The position numbers and the translations under genes are program-made. From Muribaculum gordoncarteri (lineage in GTDB: Bacteria; Bacteroidota; Bacteroidia; Bacteroidales; Muribaculaceae), in the NCBI RefSeq assembly GCF_004803695.1, contig NZ_CP039393.1, positions 1,674,001 through 1,738,000 of the forward strand: a stretch of 64,000 bases of DNA, written 5' to 3'. Each line of letters starts with the position of its first letter. Position 1 is the first letter of the stretch. The notes under the pieces are model-generated. The model worked only from the letters and a program-made list of their open reading frames with translations, was not told the DNA's origin and searched no databases. Positions 1 through 8,375 of this stretch are shown here, piece after piece.

Positions 1-948
1 ACCGTTGACCCATCGCCGGTCAATGTCGTTCTTGATGAACACAACCTGCGCTCCCACCTTCAATGTCAACGCCATCGAGGTAGGCAGCGAGTTTTCGGGA
101 AATTCGCCTGTTATCGTACCCTGATATGTTATTTCGGGGGTCTTCAGATGTCGCAGGCGTTCATCGTTTATCGAGTCGACCATGTCACGCTTGGTTGCGA
201 GCGTCATCACCATGCGCCCGTCATCGTCATGCGACGCGGGAATTATGCGTGAATTCAGCAGCTTCATGTCATCGGTCGATGCACGGCCAAGCCTTATCCG
301 GTCGAGAATAGCTATGAACTCGTCATCGTTCTGCCTGTAGATTTTACGTAACTCCACCGACACGACATTCAGCTCATCGAAAGCTTTAGCACAGAAGAAA
401 TAGGGATGGCTGTAGTAACGCCCGAGCAGGTCACGCATGTCGCCCGTCACCACCGGTTCGAGCTGAAATATGTCACCTACGAGCAGGAGTTGCTTGCCGC
501 CGAACGGCTCACGGGGATTGTCGGAATACACACGCAGTACCTTGTCGATGAAATCTATTATGTCGGCTCTCACCATCGATATTTCATCGATTATTATCAG
601 TTCAAGCTCCTTGAGCAGTTTCTGATGACTCTTGGAGTACTTCATGCGTGACTTCAGCCGGTTGCGCGCAAACTCCGGATCGTCGGGCAACAGCGGCTTG
701 AACGGAATCTTGAAAAATGAATGAAGCGTGACACCTCCCACATTGACTGCCGCAATTCCGGTAGGAGCAAGCACTACATGCTTTTTACGGGTATTGTTGC
801 ATATATATTTAAGGAATGTCGACTTACCCGTTCCGGCCTTTCCTGTCATGAAAACCGACTGACGGGTGAACTGCACGAGTTTCCACACATTCTGAAACTC
901 AGCGTTGTCAATGTCTATCTTCTCTATGTTATTTTTCTTCCGTGCCAT
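1..948 (-). CDS. PIF1-like superfamily 1 helicase, N-terminal part (runs off the left edge)
   Basis: 316 codons are visible from the ATG at 948; the rest lies outside the window. Walker A TGKAGTGKST is at about residues 35-44, followed by VLAPTGIAAVNVGG and a Walker B/DE box IIIDEISM (Asp-Glu near residues 121-122), then GDIFQLEPV as motif III. This order is typical of PIF1/RecD-type 5'-3' DNA helicases; Bacteroidales members usually carry a long C-terminal extension, which cannot be seen here. It probably unwinds DNA in replication or recombination in the cytoplasm. A TAnnTTTG box at 1004-1011 on the same strand could drive it. The family is clear, the exact role is not. Confidence 0.85.
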   Translation of the reverse strand, partial: MARKKNNIEKIDIDNAEFQNVWKLVQFTRQSVFMTGKAGTGKSTFLKYICNNTRKKHVVLAPTGIAAVNVGGVTLHSFFKIPFKPLLPDDPEFARNRLKSRMKYSKSHQKLLKELELIIIDEISMVRADIIDFIDKVLRVYSDNPREPFGGKQLLLVGDIFQLEPVVTGDMRDLLGRYYSHPYFFCAKAFDELNVVSVELRKIYRQNDDEFIAILDRIRLGRASTDDMKLLNSRIIPASHDDDGRMVMTLATKRDMVDSINDERLRHLKTPEITYQGTITGEFPENSLPTSMALTLKVGAQVVFIKNDIDRRWVNG

Positions 949-960
949 TGCTAAAAAATC

Positions 961-998
961 AAGGGTGCCAACCGGCTTTCATGTCGGGTGGCACCCTT
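961..998 (-). terminator. Hairpin terminator after the FadL-like gene
   Basis: AAGGGTGCCA pairs with TGGCACCCTT around a loop of about 18 nt, 25 bases after the stop of the FadL-like gene. It also lies between the helicase -7 box (1004-1011) and the helicase start, so it would form in the helicase 5' leader too. Confidence 0.6.
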
Positions 999-1003
999 GA
1001 GTG

Positions 1004-1011
1004 CAAAGTTA
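1004..1011 (-). promoter_or_regulatory. Bacteroidetes -7 box for the helicase
   Basis: TAACTTTG on the minus strand matches TAnnTTTG exactly. It sits about 55 bases upstream of the helicase ATG and just after the stop of the FadL-like gene. Confidence 0.5.
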
Positions 1012-1022
1012 ATGAAATATTT

Positions 1023-2669
1023 TTAGAACTTGTATCCTATACTCAGCACAACTTGATTGTTGTTGTCGACAAGCGATGCTGTGGGTGAAGTTTCAAGAAT
1101 TACGCCGTTCTCGATGAGCGGAGAGAATGCGTGGTAAGAGCTTTCGCGACGCTTGTGAACGTAGGCAAGGTCGGCATAGAATCCTCCTGTGCGGAATCCA
1201 AGACCGCAAGTGATGTACTGGGTAGTCTTGTCAAATGTGTAGCTCGGAATTGTTCCGGCGGTCCACACTGCCTCACGGCCCGACGAAGCCTCTTCCTTAA
1301 CAGGCGACGACTCGTAGCTGTAACCGGCACGAAGGCTGAATTGCGGAGTCACCCTGTACTCGGCGCCAAGACGAAGGATGTTGGTACCCTTGTAGTAACG
1401 CTTTACATCGGAAGTGACATCGGTGTATTCGTTTCCGTCGACATCCGAAAGTTTCATTGTCTGGGTTCCGCGGTATTCATAATCAAGACTGAGAATACCC
1501 TGACCGCCGATTACACCTGCAACACCCACCATCATACGCCACGGTGTGCGCATGTCGTAGTCGTTCCAGCTCTCATATCCGTCATTGGTCATAGGATAGT
1601 CCTTGCTTGTCGATGCGTTCTCGGCAAAACGGCTGTCATTAGGAGTGTATCGGTAGTCCATCGTTGCATAGTAGGTATCGGTCATCTGATACCATGTGGG
1701 AGTGTGTACGGCAAATCCGATACGCAACTCATTGATGGGCTTGAATATCAATCCGAACTTCACATTGAAACCTGTACCGGTAGAGTTCAGATAGTTGTCA
1801 AGACGATAGTATCCCTTGCCTCGTGTCTGATAGTAGGGGTCGGCACCGTTTGTCGCGTTAGCGGCCTGCGCTGCTATGTATGCATTGTCGAGGTTTTCGT
1901 CATAGTAGCTTATCTGGGTAAAGTCGATGTCGGTTATACCGAAACCAAGACCCCAATACAGCGTATTGTAGATGTTACCTCCAAAGTTTATGGCATACTC
2001 GTCGATGTAACCCTTCTGCCTTACGGCGTAGGATGCACTGCCGGTAGTGCCGTCACCCATCAATCCTTGGAAGTTGTTTCCGCTCGCATCGGGATTTATC
2101 ACGAATCCCTGATAGGAAAGGATGCTCAGCCAGGGAGCATAACTGTCGACATAGGGATTATAGTCCTTGCTGCTCGACAGGTCATCGGAGTTCCAGCCCT
2201 CGCTGTTGGTAGCTGCGGCCACCAAGTTACTCAACGAGGCATCAAGCGAACCGAATCCGCCGCGATACACGCGGTCCATCGACACGGTGCGTGAATAAGT
2301 GGCTCCCCATGAGAAGGTAGGCATCACATCACTGTAAAGATGCGTGGTACCGATATATCCGAAGTTATTAAATGTAAACTTTGTGTGGTCATCAGTCATC
2401 TTGACTCCCTGAGCCTCGGTGGTAGCCGACTGAAAATTAAGATTAAGCGTAAGCCCTATCTCGCTACTGCGATATATGCCTATACCGGCAGGATTCTGGT
2501 TAAGCGTCGACATGTCACCGCCAAGAGCGGTGAATGCTCCGCCCATCGACATGAATCGTGCCGTTCCCCTCAAATCGGAATGCGACAGTTGATAAGCATC
2601 GACGGCGGCCTGAGCCATCGCCATAGCCGGCAGAACGCCGGCCACTGCTAATGCATAAAGCTTCTTCAT
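1023..2669 (-). CDS. FadL/OmpP1-like outer membrane transport protein
   Basis: 548 residues starting with a signal peptide (MKKLYALAVAGVLPAMAMAQ). The mature N-terminus has the features of the OmpP1/FadL/TodX family in Bacteroidetes: an ARFMSMGGAFTALGGD stretch followed by LNQNPAGIGIYR, then alternating aromatic beta strands and a C-terminal strand ending VLSIGYKF, as expected for barrel assembly. Members import hydrophobic molecules such as fatty acids across the outer membrane; the substrate cannot be read from the sequence. The gene is 46 bases downstream of the Gly-Pro-Ser-Trp repeat gene on the same strand, so the two may be co-transcribed, and it is followed by a hairpin at 961-998. Confidence 0.8.
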   Translation of the reverse strand: MKKLYALAVAGVLPAMAMAQAAVDAYQLSHSDLRGTARFMSMGGAFTALGGDMSTLNQNPAGIGIYRSSEIGLTLNLNFQSATTEAQGVKMTDDHTKFTFNNFGYIGTTHLYSDVMPTFSWGATYSRTVSMDRVYRGGFGSLDASLSNLVAAATNSEGWNSDDLSSSKDYNPYVDSYAPWLSILSYQGFVINPDASGNNFQGLMGDGTTGSASYAVRQKGYIDEYAINFGGNIYNTLYWGLGFGITDIDFTQISYYDENLDNAYIAAQAANATNGADPYYQTRGKGYYRLDNYLNSTGTGFNVKFGLIFKPINELRIGFAVHTPTWYQMTDTYYATMDYRYTPNDSRFAENASTSKDYPMTNDGYESWNDYDMRTPWRMMVGVAGVIGGQGILSLDYEYRGTQTMKLSDVDGNEYTDVTSDVKRYYKGTNILRLGAEYRVTPQFSLRAGYSYESSPVKEEASSGREAVWTAGTIPSYTFDKTTQYITCGLGFRTGGFYADLAYVHKRRESSYHAFSPLIENGVILETSPTASLVDNNNQVVLSIGYKF

Positions 2670-2714
2670 AATTCTCTAATAATGAGTTGAAAATAATTTT
2701 AAGTTCTATAATCG

Positions 2715-3776
2715 TTAACGACGACCGCCACGATGACTTCCACCACCGCCGCCTACACTTCCACCTCGCGAACCACCGCCGAATGAACCACGGCTCGGGC
2801 TTGAATAGGACGGAGTGGAGTATGAGTTACGGGTATTACGATTGCCTGTAGTGGTGCCGAATCGATTAGAATTGCTGTTGTTCTGATGATTAGGCGTAAC
2901 TGTAGGACGAGAATTTGTGTGTGACGACTGTCCGGGACGATAGTTGCCTACTGAACCGGGACGGAAACCGTTGCCACGGTTATTGGATGTACCGGGACGA
3001 TAATTGCCCGATGATCCAGAAGTTACATGGCTCAATCCGGTGTAACCGTTGCGCACACCTATCGGGCGACGACCATTGGGAGTGTAATCACCACGGTGCC
3101 AGGCGACAGGACCGCCCCAGCCCCACGAGGGACCCCAACCGGGACCACCCCAGCCCCATGACGGACCCCAGCCCCACGACGGGCCCCAAGCCCATGAAGG
3201 ACCCCAGCCCCATGACCAGGACCATGACGGACCCCAAGCCCACGAAGGACCCCAGCCCCAATCCCAGGGATCCCAGTACCAAGGCGAGTACCAACGGTTC
3301 CAAGCCCATGAGGGGCCCCAATATCCGGGTGAATTTATGATAATGTTCACCTCGGGCTGTGAATAGTAGTAATCAACGAGTTCAGGGTCATTGATTGTCG
3401 ACACAATGTCGTCATTGTGGAAACGCTCAATGCGTCGTGTGTATTCAAATCCGTCCTTGCTCATCGCTTGACGAGTGGTGTCATTAGTTGCATACTGGCC
3501 ACGGCGATTGTACTCATCGACGCTGCGGGTCGATGTTCCGCTCACCTTATACGCATCGGAGCCGGGCATGTTGTGTCCGCCCAATGTGGGATCGTAATTA
3601 TTCTGGTAATAGTAGTCCTCGTATACAGGCTGCTGCTTTTTGGGCTTTGCCTGCTTGGGCTTTGTATCCTTTGATGCGTCGTAGTAGATGTCATCATCAT
3701 AGTAACTCTGAGCCGAAGCGACAAAAGCCCCTCCGGTTAAAAGTGCCATTAATAACAATACCTTTTTTGCTTTCAT
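2715..3776 (-). CDS. Secreted protein with Gly-Pro-Ser-Trp repeats and a Gly/Arg/Ser/Asn-rich tail
   Basis: Starting from the ATG at 3776 (a TTG three codons upstream is less likely) there is a clear signal peptide ending VASAQS. A charged, Tyr-rich region follows, with YYDDDIYYDASK and a Lys/Pro/Gln linker. At about residues 150-225 is a run of Trp-rich units, mostly GPSWAW or GPSWGW, about seven copies. The last third is low complexity, rich in Asn, Arg, Ser and Gly, ending GGGGGSHRGGRR. No catalytic domain is recognisable. The composition suggests a cell-surface or periplasmic structural or binding protein. It lies directly upstream of the FadL-like barrel gene, so a joint envelope role is possible but unproven. 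Confidence 0.75.
   Translation of the reverse strand: MKAKKVLLLMALLTGGAFVASAQSYYDDDIYYDASKDTKPKQAKPKKQQPVYEDYYYQNNYDPTLGGHNMPGSDAYKVSGTSTRSVDEYNRRGQYATNDTTRQAMSKDGFEYTRRIERFHNDDIVSTINDPELVDYYYSQPEVNIIINSPGYWGPSWAWNRWYSPWYWDPWDWGWGPSWAWGPSWSWSWGWGPSWAWGPSWGWGPSWGWGGPGWGPSWGWGGPVAWHRGDYTPNGRRPIGVRNGYTGLSHVTSGSSGNYRPGTSNNRGNGFRPGSVGNYRPGQSSHTNSRPTVTPNHQNNSNSNRFGTTTGNRNTRNSYSTPSYSSPSRGSFGGGSRGGSVGGGGGSHRGGRR
3112..3330 (-). repeat. In-frame tandem repeats encoding GPSW(A/G)W units
   Basis: Coding-strand units of 15-21 bases related to GGGGTCCGTCGTGGGGCTGG recur at slightly irregular spacing. The unit boundaries shift by multiples of three, so the reading frame is kept. Copy number could vary between strains by recombination or slippage. 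Confidence 0.75.
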
Positions 3777-3936
3777 AAGACTCAATAATTAGTTGTTTTT
3801 CAAAATCTTTCATCATCTTGGACTAAAAAAGTGACCGATAGTTTAATCCAATGACACATAAAGGTAGCGTATTCCCTGCTTTTGTGCAATAATATACCTC
3901 GTCTACTTATACCCGGCTAAGAATATTTAACAATCT

Positions 3937-3970
3937 ATGGCGGGCATCGGCGTGCGCCGATGTCCGCCAT
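3937..3970 (-). terminator. Strong GC-rich hairpin after the HdeD-like gene
   Basis: A 16-base arm starting ATGGCGGGCATCGG pairs with its complement (one G-T pair) around a very short loop, 29 bases downstream of the HdeD-like stop codon. No U tract follows. Confidence 0.6.
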
Positions 3971-3998
3971 GCGATATATTTTCTACATGATTCCTCGA

Positions 3999-4565
3999 TT
4001 ATTCGTCACCGTTTCCATCGGAAATTGGCTTCAAATCGTAGGACAACATACACAGTGAGAATCCCCAGTAAATGAATGCAAGAGAAGTGAGGAAGCTAAC
4101 CATCATCATGTTCTGTACCCAACCTGCTTCAAGGAAGAAGAATCCGATGAGAAGCAACAGGATACCGTTGACAAGATAGAGCCACCAATATTTACCCCTG
4201 TGTCCGCTTACCGAGCTGATAATCGTAGTAATACCCCAATAGATGAATATCAAGGCAAGGAAATACGGGAATACGAATTCTGACAACATGATGCTGCGAA
4301 CGAGCATAAAGCCCACAAACAAGTCAATCATGCCGCCGGCAATCCACCATCCCCAACCCTTGGGATAATGAGGCCCTGCAGCTACGATAAGTTGAATTAC
4401 ACCGGCAAGGATAAGAACCCAACCGAAAATCTGTGACGCTATTGCATAGCCGGCTCCCGGCCAAAACCAATAAGCAAACCCGCATAGTACCATCACGATA
4501 CCGGCTATCAGTATGAGCCACCAGCTCTTAGAGTAGCCAACCAAATTAAATTTTGAGAGATTCAT
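3999..4565 (-). CDS. HdeD/DUF308-family integral membrane protein
   Basis: 188 residues with about six hydrophobic helices in three pairs, the usual length and layout of the HdeD (DUF308) family. Residues about 18-60 (WLILIAGIVMVLCGFAYWFWPG, then an IFGWVLILAGVIQLI helix) show the family's Gly-rich hairpin of two helices. In E. coli HdeD takes part in acid resistance; in Bacteroidetes the function is not established. The protein has no signal peptide and should sit in the inner membrane. It stands alone, with a hairpin terminator downstream at 3937-3970 and about 135 bases upstream before trmN6 ends. Confidence 0.75.
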   Translation of the reverse strand: MNLSKFNLVGYSKSWWLILIAGIVMVLCGFAYWFWPGAGYAIASQIFGWVLILAGVIQLIVAAGPHYPKGWGWWIAGGMIDLFVGFMLVRSIMLSEFVFPYFLALIFIYWGITTIISSVSGHRGKYWWLYLVNGILLLLIGFFFLEAGWVQNMMMVSFLTSLAFIYWGFSLCMLSYDLKPISDGNGDE

Positions 4566-4699
4566 AACATCAATAAATTTTAGTTGATATTTTTATTCAT
4601 ATAACAACACTCTTCGTTAATTTGTTTGAATTTTAAATAACGCATTAACGATAAAAAATAATGATGTCACAACTCACTGCCAATAACGCTATAGCGATG

Positions 4700-5416
4700 T
4701 TATGATTTATCAAGATAAAAGGCCGAAACAAGGTCGTTGTACTCAGGAGAGCCCACCGTAACTACATCCTCGACTGTCACGGCATCGCCAAGCGACAGCT
4801 CCCAAAGCAACCGCGTGACCCTCCCGGTCGACGGTCGCGTAACTACGCGGGTCAGCCGGGATACCGACATTCTCGCCATCGCCGCGCTGAACATTATGTC
4901 ACTCTCACGCTCCACAGGCGATATCATGCACAGCCTGCCCTCGGTCGACAGCAGCCCCGAGGCCGCAGCCTTCACTATAGAGTCGTAGGTAAGTCCCTCG
5001 CCGTGACGGGCAAGCGCACGTGACGCATCGGGAGCCTTAAGTTCCGAATTAAAATAAGGGGGATTGCTCACAATAAGGTCGTAGGGAGCGTCACTTTCGG
5101 CCGCCCATTGATTGAAGTCGGCCTCAATAACACGCAACCTGTCGCTCCACGGCGATGAATCGAAGTTGTCGCGAGCCTCGGCCGCGGCATCACGCTCTAT
5201 TTCAACCGCATCGATAAAAGCATCCGGCTCGCGTTGAGCGACCATAAGCGATATAAGTCCCGTGCCCGCTCCTATGTCGAGAACCCTGCGACAACCTGCC
5301 ACAGGGCACCACGCACCGAGGAGCACGCCGTCGGTTCCCACCTTCATCGCGCTCATGCGGTTGCACACCTCAAACTGCTTGAAGCGAAACACATGTTCCC
5401 TATTCACATTTGCCAT
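4700..5416 (-). CDS. trmN6: tRNA1(Val) (adenine(37)-N6)-methyltransferase
   Basis: 238 residues from the ATG at 5416; the open frame extends upstream but only this start gives the family N-terminus (FRFKQFEV, then MKVGTDGVLLGAW). SAM-binding motif I is VLDIGAGTGL at residues 45-54 and the catalytic NPPYF is at 118-122, the signature of N6-adenine methyltransferases. TrmN6 (YfiC) methylates A37 of tRNA1(Val) in E. coli. The gene is divergent from engB. A perfect -7 box at 5426-5433 would place the transcript start only a few bases before the ATG. Confidence 0.88.
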   Translation of the reverse strand: MANVNREHVFRFKQFEVCNRMSAMKVGTDGVLLGAWCPVAGCRRVLDIGAGTGLISLMVAQREPDAFIDAVEIERDAAAEARDNFDSSPWSDRLRVIEADFNQWAAESDAPYDLIVSNPPYFNSELKAPDASRALARHGEGLTYDSIVKAAASGLLSTEGRLCMISPVERESDIMFSAAMARMSVSRLTRVVTRPSTGRVTRLLWELSLGDAVTVEDVVTVGSPEYNDLVSAFYLDKS

Positions 5417-5425
5417 AACCAGCAA

Positions 5426-5433
5426 CAAAGTTA
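5426..5433 (-). promoter_or_regulatory. -7 box for trmN6
   Basis: TAACTTTG on the minus strand. The box ends nine bases before the trmN6 ATG, so the 5' leader would be only about 3 bases if this promoter is used. Confidence 0.45.
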
Positions 5434-5503
5434 AACATAAAGTGTGGCACATCGGTTGTATTAACATAAAAAGTTGTAACTTTACGCTAAATAAATAATA
5501 TAT

Positions 5504-6112
5504 ATGAATATCACCTCGGCCAAATTTGAGATAAGCAACACCGATGTTGCAAAATGCCCGGCAGTATGTCGCCATGAATATGCGTTCATAGGCCGCTCCA
5601 ATGTGGGCAAATCATCATTGATAAACATGCTCACCGGTCGCAAGTCGCTCGCCATGACTTCATCCAAACCCGGTAAGACGACATTAATCAACCACTTTCT
5701 CATAAATGACCAATGGTACATCGTCGACCTTCCCGGTTACGGATATGCACAGCGCAGCAAGGAGATGCAGCGTCAGATAAAGAAGATAATCGAGGATTAC
5801 ATCCTTGAACGACAGCAGATGACCTGCCTCTTCGTACTTGTCGACAGCCGTCACGACCCGCAGAAAATCGACCTCGAATTCATGGAGTGGCTCGGTGAAA
5901 ATTCGGTGCCTTTTGCCATCGTATTTACGAAGCTCGACAAGCTCAGCTCGGCGGCAGCCAAGAAGCAGACCGAGAAATATCGCAACACATTGCTCGAAAG
6001 CTGGGAATCACTGCCACCGATATTCTACACCTCAAGCGCCGACATGCGCGGACGCAACGAGCTGCTCGACTACATCGAGGAACTCAATCAGCTGCCACTC
6101 GAATGCGAATAA
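5504..6112 (+). CDS. engB: Ribosome-biogenesis GTPase YihA/YsxC (EngB)
   Basis: 202 residues, the normal length. The G1 loop is GRSNVGKS (residues 30-37), followed by G2 in the [11 protein letters not shown] segment, G3 DLPGYGYA, G4 TKLDK and a G5-like TSSA. EngB is an essential GTPase for late assembly of the large ribosomal subunit. It shares a short intergenic region with divergent trmN6 and lies 58 bases before the Rel gene, so engB, rel and the lipoprotein gene may form one transcript linking ribosome assembly and stringent response. The first ATG fits the family start. Confidence 0.95.
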   Translation: MNITSAKFEISNTDVAKCPAVCRHEYAFIGRSNVGKSSLINMLTGRKSLAMTSSKPGKTTLINHFLINDQWYIVDLPGYGYAQRSKEMQRQIKKIIEDYILERQQMTCLFVLVDSRHDPQKIDLEFMEWLGENSVPFAIVFTKLDKLSSAAAKKQTEKYRNTLLESWESLPPIFYTSSADMRGRNELLDYIEELNQLPLECE

Positions 6113-6170
6113 CGCCGCCTCGCCCTATCAATAGAGGATTGTAGGCGGCCAATAAAAAACCTGATGAGCT

Positions 6171-8375
6171 ATGGAAGAAAAGTACTTTACACCCGAAGAG
6201 AAAAAAGAGATGCTCGCCTTGAGCCGGCAGCTGCTGGCCCATACTCGCGAAATTCAGGAGCGTGACGACTTCAAACGCATACGACACATTATTTCCGACG
6301 GCATAAAGCAGAACCACTACCGACGCGACCGTTACGGAATAAACCCAACCATACATAACCTGAACACTGCCATGTTGCTGTGTGACAAAATAAGTCCCGA
6401 CCGCAACATGATAATAGCCATATTGCTGTTCAATCTGTGCAAAACCGAGTTCATCCCCACCGAAGAGCTTGTCAAGGAATGGGGCGACGACATAGCAAAA
6501 CTAATACGCGGACTGCTGAAAGTGTCGACGCTCTACAGCAAGCAGGCAGCTGTTGAAAGCGACAACTTCCGAAAGCTTCTGCTGACATTTGCCGAAGACA
6601 TACGCGTCATCATAATAATGATTGTCGACCGACTTGCCCTTATGCGCACAATCAACCACCATCCCAACGAGAAGATGGTGCACGATGTCGCCTACGAGTC
6701 CAATTACCTCTATGCGCCTCTCGCCCATCGACTCGGACTCTATGCCATAAAGTCGGAGCTCGAGGATCTGTCGCTGAAATACACCAACCGCAAGACCTAC
6801 ACCGACATTGCCCACAAGCTTAATGAAACGAAGGTCAAGCGCGACCAGTACATAGCCGAATTCATAAAGCCCATCCGAGAAAAGCTCGATGCGACAGGGC
6901 TCAAATATGAGATAAAAGGCCGCACAAAGTCGATATATTCGATATGGAACAAGCTCAAAAAGCAGAAGAACGACATCGACCACATATACGACCTATTTGC
7001 GATACGCATAATCATCGACACAACGACCGAAAAGGAGAAGAGCGACTGTTGGCTCGCCTACTCGGTAATCACCGACATGTATCAGCCCAATCCGTCACGC
7101 ATGAAGGACTGGCTGAGCATACCCAAAAGCAACGGCTACGAGTCGCTGCACATAACGGTGTACGGCCCCGGCGACCGCTGGGTGGAAGTGCAGATACGCA
7201 CAAAGCGCATGGACCTCATAGCCGAAAAGGGACTCGCCGCCCACTGGAAATACAAAGGCATAAAGAGCGAAGGCGACCTCGACACATGGATGAACAACGT
7301 GCGTGACATCCTTGAAGCCGCCGAAACAGGCCCCATGGAGCTGATGAAAAACATGAAGATGGACATCTACGACAAGGAGGTGTTCGTGTTCACGCCCAAA
7401 GGCGATCTCTACAAGCTGCCGTTGGGAGCGTCACTTCTCGACTTCGCATTTCACATCCACTCAAAGCTCGGAATGACATGTACCGGAGGCAAAGTCAACG
7501 GTAAGAACCAGAAGCTCAACTACAAGCTTAAGAGCGGCGACACAGTAGAGATACTCACCTCAACGGCACAGGCGCCCAAGCTCGACTGGCTCGCATTTGT
7601 CGTCACCTCAAAGGCTCGTAACAAGATACGCCAGACGGTTCATGAAATGAACAACCGCTCGGCCACACTCGGCAAGGAGCTGCTCGAACGTCGCTTCAAA
7701 AACCGCAAGATAGAGCTTAACGAGTCGAGCCTGATGAAGGTCATAAAGAAGCTCGGCTACAAGACCGTAACCGACTTCTATGACGCGATCGCCGATGAGA
7801 GCCTCGACATAAACAATGTGATAACCGAGTACGAGGGTCTTGACAAGAAGATTCCCGATGCGGCCGAAATCCGCTCAGCCGAGGAGTTCCAGCTCATGAC
7901 TGCGGCCGACGATGATTCAACATCATCCGATGTGCTCGTTATCGGCGACGACATAAAGGGCATCAACTACCGTCTGTCAAAGTGCTGCAACCCGATATAC
8001 GGTGACGATGTGTTCGGATTCATATCGGCTGAAGGAGTCATCAAAATACATCGTCATGACTGCCCCAATGCGACAAACATACGCGAGAAATATCCCTACC
8101 GACTCATCACCACAAGATGGTCGGGCAAACTCGGACAGCAGTTCGGCGCAACGTTACGCATTGTCGGGAACGACGACCTCGGCATTGTCACGAGCATCAC
8201 CTCGATAATCAACAAGGAGCGTGACACATCACTGCGCAGCATATCAATCGACTCCAACGACGGAATTTTCCAAGGATTCCTCGTGGTCGGAGTCAACGAC
8301 ACCGTAGCATTAAACAACCTGATAAAGAAACTAAAAACAGTAAAAGGAGTAAAAGATGTACAACGTAGCAAATAA
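6171..8375 (+). CDS. relA: RelA/SpoT-family (p)ppGpp synthetase with a degenerate hydrolase domain
   Basis: 734 residues with the full long-Rel layout. An N-terminal HD-like domain spans about 35-190. The synthetase domain follows (GRTKSIYSIW, then KSNGYESLHITVYGP and EVQIRTKRMD). After it come TGS (EVFVFTPKGDLYKLP), a helical segment, a Cys-containing zinc-finger-like segment (LSKCCNPIYGDDVFG) and a C-terminal ACT domain. The hydrolase site is altered: the paired His-Asp is Phe87-Asn88, the following Glu-Asp is Lys91-Thr92, and the usual ADRLHNMRT reads VDRLALMRT. The synthetase motifs look intact. I infer a RelA-like, synthesis-only enzyme responding to ribosome-bound uncharged tRNA. Its stop overlaps the next gene by 20 bases. 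Confidence 0.9.
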   Translation: MEEKYFTPEEKKEMLALSRQLLAHTREIQERDDFKRIRHIISDGIKQNHYRRDRYGINPTIHNLNTAMLLCDKISPDRNMIIAILLFNLCKTEFIPTEELVKEWGDDIAKLIRGLLKVSTLYSKQAAVESDNFRKLLLTFAEDIRVIIIMIVDRLALMRTINHHPNEKMVHDVAYESNYLYAPLAHRLGLYAIKSELEDLSLKYTNRKTYTDIAHKLNETKVKRDQYIAEFIKPIREKLDATGLKYEIKGRTKSIYSIWNKLKKQKNDIDHIYDLFAIRIIIDTTTEKEKSDCWLAYSVITDMYQPNPSRMKDWLSIPKSNGYESLHITVYGPGDRWVEVQIRTKRMDLIAEKGLAAHWKYKGIKSEGDLDTWMNNVRDILEAAETGPMELMKNMKMDIYDKEVFVFTPKGDLYKLPLGASLLDFAFHIHSKLGMTCTGGKVNGKNQKLNYKLKSGDTVEILTSTAQAPKLDWLAFVVTSKARNKIRQTVHEMNNRSATLGKELLERRFKNRKIELNESSLMKVIKKLGYKTVTDFYDAIADESLDINNVITEYEGLDKKIPDAAEIRSAEEFQLMTAADDDSTSSDVLVIGDDIKGINYRLSKCCNPIYGDDVFGFISAEGVIKIHRHDCPNATNIREKYPYRLITTRWSGKLGQQFGATLRIVGNDDLGIVTSITSIINKERDTSLRSISIDSNDGIFQGFLVVGVNDTVALNNLIKKLKTVKGVKDVQRSK

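Noticed and set aside
1131-2294. Long antisense open frame of 387 codons
   Set aside because: It is the shadow of the FadL-like gene; the product has no domain or signal, whereas the minus strand gives a full family match.
3112-3330. Regular repeats that might suggest a CRISPR array
   Set aside because: Units are 15-21 bases without spacers and stay in frame inside a secreted protein gene.
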